A DNA stretch of 36,300 nt. Source: Candidatus Merdivivens pullistercoris. GTDB lineage: Bacteria; Bacteroidota; Bacteroidia; Bacteroidales; UBA932. A program made the position numbers and the translations under genes. Under the pieces are notes generated by a model. The model was given only the letters and a program-made list of their open reading frames with translations, did not search any database and was not told the DNA's origin. Each line of letters opens with the position of its first letter. The first letter of the stretch is position 1. Of this stretch, positions 32,557 through 36,300 are shown piece after piece. The DNA lies in the NCBI GenBank assembly GCA_017694935.1, contig JADIME010000033.1, positions 1-36,300 on the forward strand. Direction: 5' to 3'.

Positions 32557-33393
32557 ATGCAAAAAATCGAGCCTACCAGAATCCTGTTCGTGAATTCGGA
32601 GATATTCCCCTATCTTCCCGAGTCGTATATTTCCAAAATAGGCAGGTTCCTTCCGCAAGGTATTCAGGAATGCAAGAGGGAAATCCGTTCTTTCATGCCC
32701 AAGTACGGATGCATAAACGAAAGAAGGAATCAGCTCCATGAAGTCATAAGGCTGTCGGGCATGAACATAGTCATAAACGACGTGGACAGGCCGCTTGTCA
32801 TAAAAGTAGCATCAATACCGGCCGCACGAATGCAGGTCTACTTCATAGACAACGAGGACTATTTCCAGCGCAAGCAGGTTTTCCGCGACGAGGCCGGCAA
32901 ATTTTTCGAAGACAACGGCGAACGTGCAGTATTTTTCGCCCGGGGAGTACTTGAAACGGTGAAAAAACTGAGATGGAAACCGGATATCATGCACTGCCAG
33001 GGATGGATTTCGCACATCCTCCCGATATATCTGAAAAAATGCTACAAGGACGACCCTATATTTTCAGAAACGAAGGTCGTGCTATCCCTGTACAATGAAA
33101 TAATGGACGAGCGGTTCAGCGACGACATTGCCGAAAAGGCGTGCCTGCCGGGAATAACCGAGTCCGACTTCGACATCATGTCCAAGCCTGACGGCATGAA
33201 TCTTGCTAAATTGGCTTCGCTCTATTCCGACGGGATAATAATGGCTTCGGAAGACATCCCGGAAGAACTGAAAGGCTTCTGCGAGGGATTGGGACGCGAG
33301 ATCATGCCATATTTCAGAATAGAGGACGGGGACAATGGCTACATTGACACGTATAATGATTTTTACGACAGGATTTTAAACAGACAAAAATGA
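32557..33393 (+). CDS. Glycogen/starch synthase-like protein, N-terminal GT5 domain only
   Basis: A 278-residue protein that resembles only the first Rossmann domain of GT5 glycogen synthase: RILFVNSEIFPYLPESYISKIGRFLPQGIQECKREIRSFMPKYG, KPDIMHCQGWISHILPIYL, and TKVVLSLYNEI. The usual KxGGL sugar-nucleotide loop near the N-terminus is replaced by YISKIGRFLPQ, and the second (GT1-like) domain is lacking, so full synthase activity is doubtful. Such short forms next to DUF4270 genes are common in Bacteroidales. It overlaps the DUF4270 gene by 4 nt (ATGA). Confidence 0.85.
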   Translation: MQKIEPTRILFVNSEIFPYLPESYISKIGRFLPQGIQECKREIRSFMPKYGCINERRNQLHEVIRLSGMNIVINDVDRPLVIKVASIPAARMQVYFIDNEDYFQRKQVFRDEAGKFFEDNGERAVFFARGVLETVKKLRWKPDIMHCQGWISHILPIYLKKCYKDDPIFSETKVVLSLYNEIMDERFSDDIAEKACLPGITESDFDIMSKPDGMNLAKLASLYSDGIIMASEDIPEELKGFCEGLGREIMPYFRIEDGDNGYIDTYNDFYDRILNRQK

Positions 33394-34973
33394 AAATGAA
33401 CAGGCTGCTATCATATTGCGCGCTGTTATCGGCCCTGATCGTCTTGGCTTCATGCATCGAGACGAATCCGGACTTGGGCTACGGACTGATACCGGACGGG
33501 CAACTGTTGCGGACAAAACAGGACACCATGGACCTGCCGGTAGGACTTAAAATGGCCGACAGCATCGCCACTACCAGCAGCACGTCGATAGTATTCGGAG
33601 CCATCAACTCCCCGGAATACGGTCTGTCGGAATTCGGGTCGGCAACCACGTTCCCTCCGCTTTACGACTCTACCGTAATAGATGTGGGGACCAACAGGAG
33701 GATAAGCGAATTTTACCTGAATCTCGAACTTCGGCGCACGGAAATCATGGACGGAGGCAGCGAGGGCATCCTCCAGCACATAAACGTCTACCGTCTTGTC
33801 AAGAGTTTCGACTCCACCTCCGTATACAACTGCTCCCTGAGCGAAGAATATTACGACAAGAGCTCCACGATATCGGTAAACGGGGCGGTATACAACGGCT
33901 CGGACACCTTGCATTTGCTGCTTTCCAACGACTATGCAAAGGAAATCCTGGACAGCCTTGCCCTGAATCCGGACCTTGCAGACACGGTCAATAACTACAA
34001 CAAAGTATTCCCGGGACTGTACTTTACCGTAAACGCACCCGCCACAGGAATTGGCGAAGGACGCATAAACAACTTTAAGATACAGAGTTACGGAAGGATT
34101 AAATATACAGCCGATTTCGGGGACAGAAAAGACGTGGACACCTCAATAATCTTTACCACCGGGCTGATAGACGGAGCCAGCGGTTACAGATTCGCGCTCA
34201 ACACGAGCGAATTCAACTCACAGGCATTCGAAACGCCTGAAGCGGACGGCTACATACTCGTAGAAGGCAACGCCGGCATAAAACCCGTAGTAAGTTCATC
34301 CTATATAATGTCCGCCATGGAACAGCTGGCAGCAGACGAGGGTGTCGGCATAGACAGGCTGCTCATATCACGGGCAACGCTCCGTTTCCCGTTCGAGTTC
34401 CCGTCCGACTACAAGCAAGTCGATGACCTTTACCCTGTCATACTCAGCCCGAGCATAAAGATGCACACAGAAGAAGGGCGCGTGCTGTACAGCTGCATCA
34501 CGGACGTCAATATTTCCGATGAAGACCCGGGAAACATAAACAGGTCGCTGGCCTATTATTCCCCTGACATAACCCATTATCTTCAAAGGCTGCTGAAAAA
34601 GAAGACCGACGAGTTGTCCGAAGATGATGATATATGGCTGATACCGACCACAAAGGACAAAGACACAAACGAAGACGAAGACAGCGACGATGACTCCAGC
34701 AGCTATTACAATTACTACAACCCTTACCTCTACTATGATCCTTACGGATATGGCGGATATTACGGGTACGGATACGGTTATGGAGGATATTACGGATACA
34801 ATCCATACGGGTATTACGGGTATTACAACTACGGGCAGTCCGAGGAAAGCGACACCGAAACCATTACCCTCGACAGCGTATCGCATTTCAGCGCGGTACT
34901 GAACGGATGCTCATCCGACAACCCGCCGAAACTGATCGTAACTTACAGCATCATCCCGACAGAAGAAAATTAA
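33390..34973 (+). CDS. DUF4270 lipoprotein with a Tyr/Gly-rich segment
   Basis: A 527-residue predicted lipoprotein; the signal peptide ends in LIVLASC near residue 22, followed by IETNPDLGYGLIPDGQ, the DUF4270 opening. The ATG at 33390 overlaps the previous stop; MNRLLS at 33396 is an alternative start. The body is beta-rich. Near the C-terminus an acidic stretch (DTNEDEDSDDDSSS) leads into about 45 residues made almost only of Tyr, Gly, Asn and Pro (about 438-482), before the conserved end HFSAVLNGCSSDNPPKLIVT. The function of the family is unknown; the pairing with the GT5-like gene suggests polysaccharide-related surface work, which is inference. Confidence 0.88.
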   Translation: MKMNRLLSYCALLSALIVLASCIETNPDLGYGLIPDGQLLRTKQDTMDLPVGLKMADSIATTSSTSIVFGAINSPEYGLSEFGSATTFPPLYDSTVIDVGTNRRISEFYLNLELRRTEIMDGGSEGILQHINVYRLVKSFDSTSVYNCSLSEEYYDKSSTISVNGAVYNGSDTLHLLLSNDYAKEILDSLALNPDLADTVNNYNKVFPGLYFTVNAPATGIGEGRINNFKIQSYGRIKYTADFGDRKDVDTSIIFTTGLIDGASGYRFALNTSEFNSQAFETPEADGYILVEGNAGIKPVVSSSYIMSAMEQLAADEGVGIDRLLISRATLRFPFEFPSDYKQVDDLYPVILSPSIKMHTEEGRVLYSCITDVNISDEDPGNINRSLAYYSPDITHYLQRLLKKKTDELSEDDDIWLIPTTKDKDTNEDEDSDDDSSSYYNYYNPYLYYDPYGYGGYYGYGYGYGGYYGYNPYGYYGYYNYGQSEESDTETITLDSVSHFSAVLNGCSSDNPPKLIVTYSIIPTEEN

Positions 34974-34989
34974 GGAGGGTGACCCTCCT
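34973..34989. repeat. 8-bp inverted repeat with one-base centre
   Basis: AGGAGGGT-G-ACCCTCCT lies directly at the DUF4270 stop. It has no T-run and a loop too short for an RNA hairpin without opening, so it may be a protein site or part of a terminator. Confidence 0.5.
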
Positions 34990-35035
34990 AGCAGACCGCT
35001 TCATGCGGAACGCACCCCGCCCGTGGCGGAGACCC

Positions 35036-35082
35036 AAATAAAAGAGGCTGTGACCGAATCTTCGACCGCAGCCTCTATATTT
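35036..35082 (-). terminator. Intrinsic terminator of acpP, possibly bidirectional
   Basis: AGAGGCTG (35043-35050) pairs with CAGCCTCT (35069-35076). On the minus strand it is followed by TTTTATTT, and on the plus strand by a weaker T-rich stretch, so it can end both acpP and the DUF4270 transcript. Confidence 0.85.
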
Positions 35083-35120
35083 TACAGCCCTAAAGCTGAA
35101 AAAATCATTTCGCAAACTTG

Positions 35121-35360
35121 TTATTTGAGCCTTTCTTCGATGTATTTTATAGCATCGCCTACAGTAGATATCTTTTCTGTAGCATCTTCGTCAGGTATCT
35201 GGATACCGAATTCATTTTCAAATTCCATGATCAAACCGACAGTATCCAAAGAATCTGCTCCGAGATCATTTGTGAAACTTGCTGTCGGGGTTACCTCCGC
35301 AGCATCAACGCCCAATTTGTTTACGATGATTTCTGTAACTTTTGAAGCAACGTCTGCCAT
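35121..35360 (-). CDS. acpP: Acyl carrier protein
   Basis: A 79-residue, strongly acidic four-helix protein carrying growing acyl chains in fatty acid synthesis. The phosphopantetheine attachment site is Ser37 in [31 protein letters not shown] and [17 protein letters not shown] frame it. A terminator follows directly, so acpP is alone; fabF and rnc, its usual followers, are not here. Confidence 0.97.
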   Translation of the reverse strand: MADVASKVTEIIVNKLGVDAAEVTPTASFTNDLGADSLDTVGLIMEFENEFGIQIPDEDATEKISTVGDAIKYIEERLK

Positions 35361-35547
35361 TGTGTTTACTGTTTAATTAATAATATAAGTTTAAGTATAT
35401 TCCACGAAAAGCCGTAAAATCAAAATGCAAAGTAAGTAGAAATTTCCTAAAAACGGAAAGAAAAATTTGGTTTTCTGCAAATTTGCCACCGCATGCGAAG
35501 CTTTCACCTATAATATAAAGGATTTTTTCACAATTTTGACGGCCTCC

Positions 35548-35580
35548 TTGACTGCTTGTCAAAAAAAATGAGTATTTTTG
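35548..35580 (+). promoter_or_regulatory. tRNA-Leu promoter
   Basis: The -7 box TATTTTTG is at 35573-35580, 13 nt before the tRNA; TTG at 35548-35550 gives a 22-nt spacer, slightly long. Confidence 0.65.
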
Positions 35581-35593
35581 CGCCGTTTACGGA

Positions 35594-35679
35594 GCTTTGG
35601 TGGTGGAATAGGTAGACACGCAGGACTTAAAATCCTGTGGACAGCAATGTCCGTACGGGTTCGATTCCCGTCCGAAGCA
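35594..35679 (+). tRNA. tRNA-Leu (anticodon TAA)
   Basis: The acceptor stem GCTTTGG (35594-35600) pairs with CCGAAGC (35672-35678). The anticodon arm CAGGA-CTTAAAA-TCCTG carries TAA; a long variable arm (TGGACAGCAATGTCC region) and the T arm CGGGTTCGATTCCCG follow. The discriminator is A. CCA is not encoded (the sequence continues CAA), so it must be added after transcription. Confidence 0.95.
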
Positions 35680-35910
35680 CAAACGGTTGCTTGGGTCACA
35701 CCCCAGGGCTTACTTTCCCGGGGCCGTGTTTACTTCTTACACACCAATCCGCCCTGCAGGCGTCCGGTTTTCCCATACAGATATCCTGTTTCCCCGTACA
35801 GACGACTGGATTTCATCGCCTCGCTATCAGTGGATGATGCATCTGTAACATTGATCCTGCCTGTCCATGAACCCTTGAAATTTTACATTGGAAAAAAAAT
35901 CGAAAAAATA
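35680..35910. other. Gene-free region between the two tRNAs
   Basis: No credible gene is seen. A frame of 128 codons runs through the tRNA-Leu and is rejected. The stretch near 35700-35725 holds CCC/GGG pairs that could fold, without a T-run. No repeat of either tRNA end is seen, so there is no sign of an integrated element. Confidence 0.5.
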
Positions 35911-35944
35911 AAAAAACCTCGTAACCGGTCTTCCGATTACGAGG
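35911..35944 (-). terminator. Terminator of tRNA-Gly
   Basis: On the minus strand CCTCGTAATCGG and CCGGTTACGAGG form a 12-bp stem (one mismatch) with a 4-nt loop (complement of 35917-35944), followed by TTTTTT. Confidence 0.88.
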
Positions 35945-35979
35945 CAAAAAATTTCATATTATGAAAAAAACTAAACATC

Positions 35980-36055
<76 letters not shown>

Positions 36056-36065
36056 ATTGGGATTG

Positions 36066-36095
36066 CAAAGGTAGGAATAAATTTTGATTCAGCAA
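36066..36095 (-). promoter_or_regulatory. tRNA-Gly promoter
   Basis: On the minus strand the -7 box TACCTTTG is at 36066-36073 and the -33 TTG at 36093-36095, with a 19-nt spacer; it lies 10 nt before the tRNA. Confidence 0.8.
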
Positions 36096-36148
36096 ATAAT
36101 TTTTCAAATATTTTAAAAAATTTGTTGATTATCCGCAAAATTACCCCT

Positions 36149-36300
36149 ATGAAGATGAAAGCAGTAATTGCCACGGACAGTATATCCCTCAGGTCTCGTA
36201 AAATGCTGCTCACTTTCGAATGTCCACAGGACATTCTCATAAACCGTTCACGACCCGTTCACGAGGCCACGGGCGGCCACGCTGTCCGTGACAATTACTG
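36149..36300 (+). CDS. Open reading frame cut by the window end, doubtful
   Basis: From the ATG at 36149 the frame stays open for 50 codons to the end of the window (MKMKAVIATDSISLRSRKML...). It shows no recognisable domain, and both inverted-repeat arms (36162-36180 and 36282-36300) lie inside it, so it may be chance. More sequence to the right decides. Confidence 0.2.
   Translation, partial: MKMKAVIATDSISLRSRKMLLTFECPQDILINRSRPVHEATGGHAVRDNY
36162..36300. repeat. Inverted repeat pair at the right edge
   Basis: CAGTAATTGCCACGGACAG (36162-36180) and CTGTCCGTGACAATTACTG (36282-36300) are inverted copies with 18 of 19 matches, around 101 bp. Inside are GAATGTCC-ACA-GGACATTC (36218-36236), two CCGTTCACGA and two GGCCACG direct repeats. 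Confidence 0.75.

Noticed and set aside
35578-35964. 128-codon plus-strand frame
   Set aside because: It runs through the complete tRNA-Leu gene and the tRNA-Gly terminator.

Overview
This window looks like chromosome of a bacterium of the phylum Bacteroidota, most likely order Bacteroidales. The main evidence is the repeated promoter form TAnnTTTG with an upstream TTG, and a set of families typical of the group: a fused DAHP synthase/chorismate mutase, DUF4270 and DUF4294 proteins, DUF3098 beside ftsX, an M64 peptidase, and a GT5-only glycogen synthase-like protein. The genus cannot be fixed from the sequence alone.

Layout. Positions 1-584 are gene-free and rich in small repeats. Positions 585-3364 (+) hold three envelope proteins: a small predicted beta-barrel, an OprO/OprP-like porin, and a second barrel-like protein directly coupled to the porin. 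A repeat-rich gap (3365-3907) precedes pgk and an M64 peptidase overlapping it by 4 nt (+). On the minus strand at 6017-9000 lies pyrH-frr-DAHP synthase/chorismate mutase-GNAT. Divergent from it is sdhC, alone and closed by a strong terminator. Positions 9934-14390 (+) form an accessory-looking locus: a membrane-spanning TPR/LuxR-type regulator followed by two paralogous lipoproteins with Ig-like and DUF1566-like domains. A three-domain Xaa-Pro aminopeptidase (+) then faces a glutamine synthetase (-).

Positions 18164-28787 (-) are a 22-gene run, rplP to rplQ: the end of the S10 cluster, the spc cluster with secY, map, infA and rpmJ, and the alpha cluster with rpoA. It starts abruptly at rplP, with its own promoter; rpsJ to rpsC are not in the window. 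Positions 29089-32475 hold a DUF4294 protein (+) and an envelope group (-): ftsX, DUF3098, uppP, lpxH. A GT5-domain protein and a DUF4270 lipoprotein (+) follow, then acpP (-), tRNA-Leu(TAA) (+), tRNA-Gly(GCC) (-), and an inverted-repeat pair at the right edge.

Most of the window is core housekeeping. The less ordinary items are: (1) a promoter cassette found at two unrelated genes, with a palindrome over the -33 box and an identical 12-nt block in the spacer; (2) an approximately 90-bp palindromic repeat found twice, with its core inverted; (3) the regulator/lipoprotein locus; (4) the broken S10-spc gene order; (5) single, separated sdhC and acpP; (6) a Tyr/Gly-rich segment inside the DUF4270 lipoprotein; (7) the inverted repeats at the right edge. 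No CRISPR array, rRNA gene or complete insertion sequence was seen. All assignments come from reading motifs and gene order; no database search was run.
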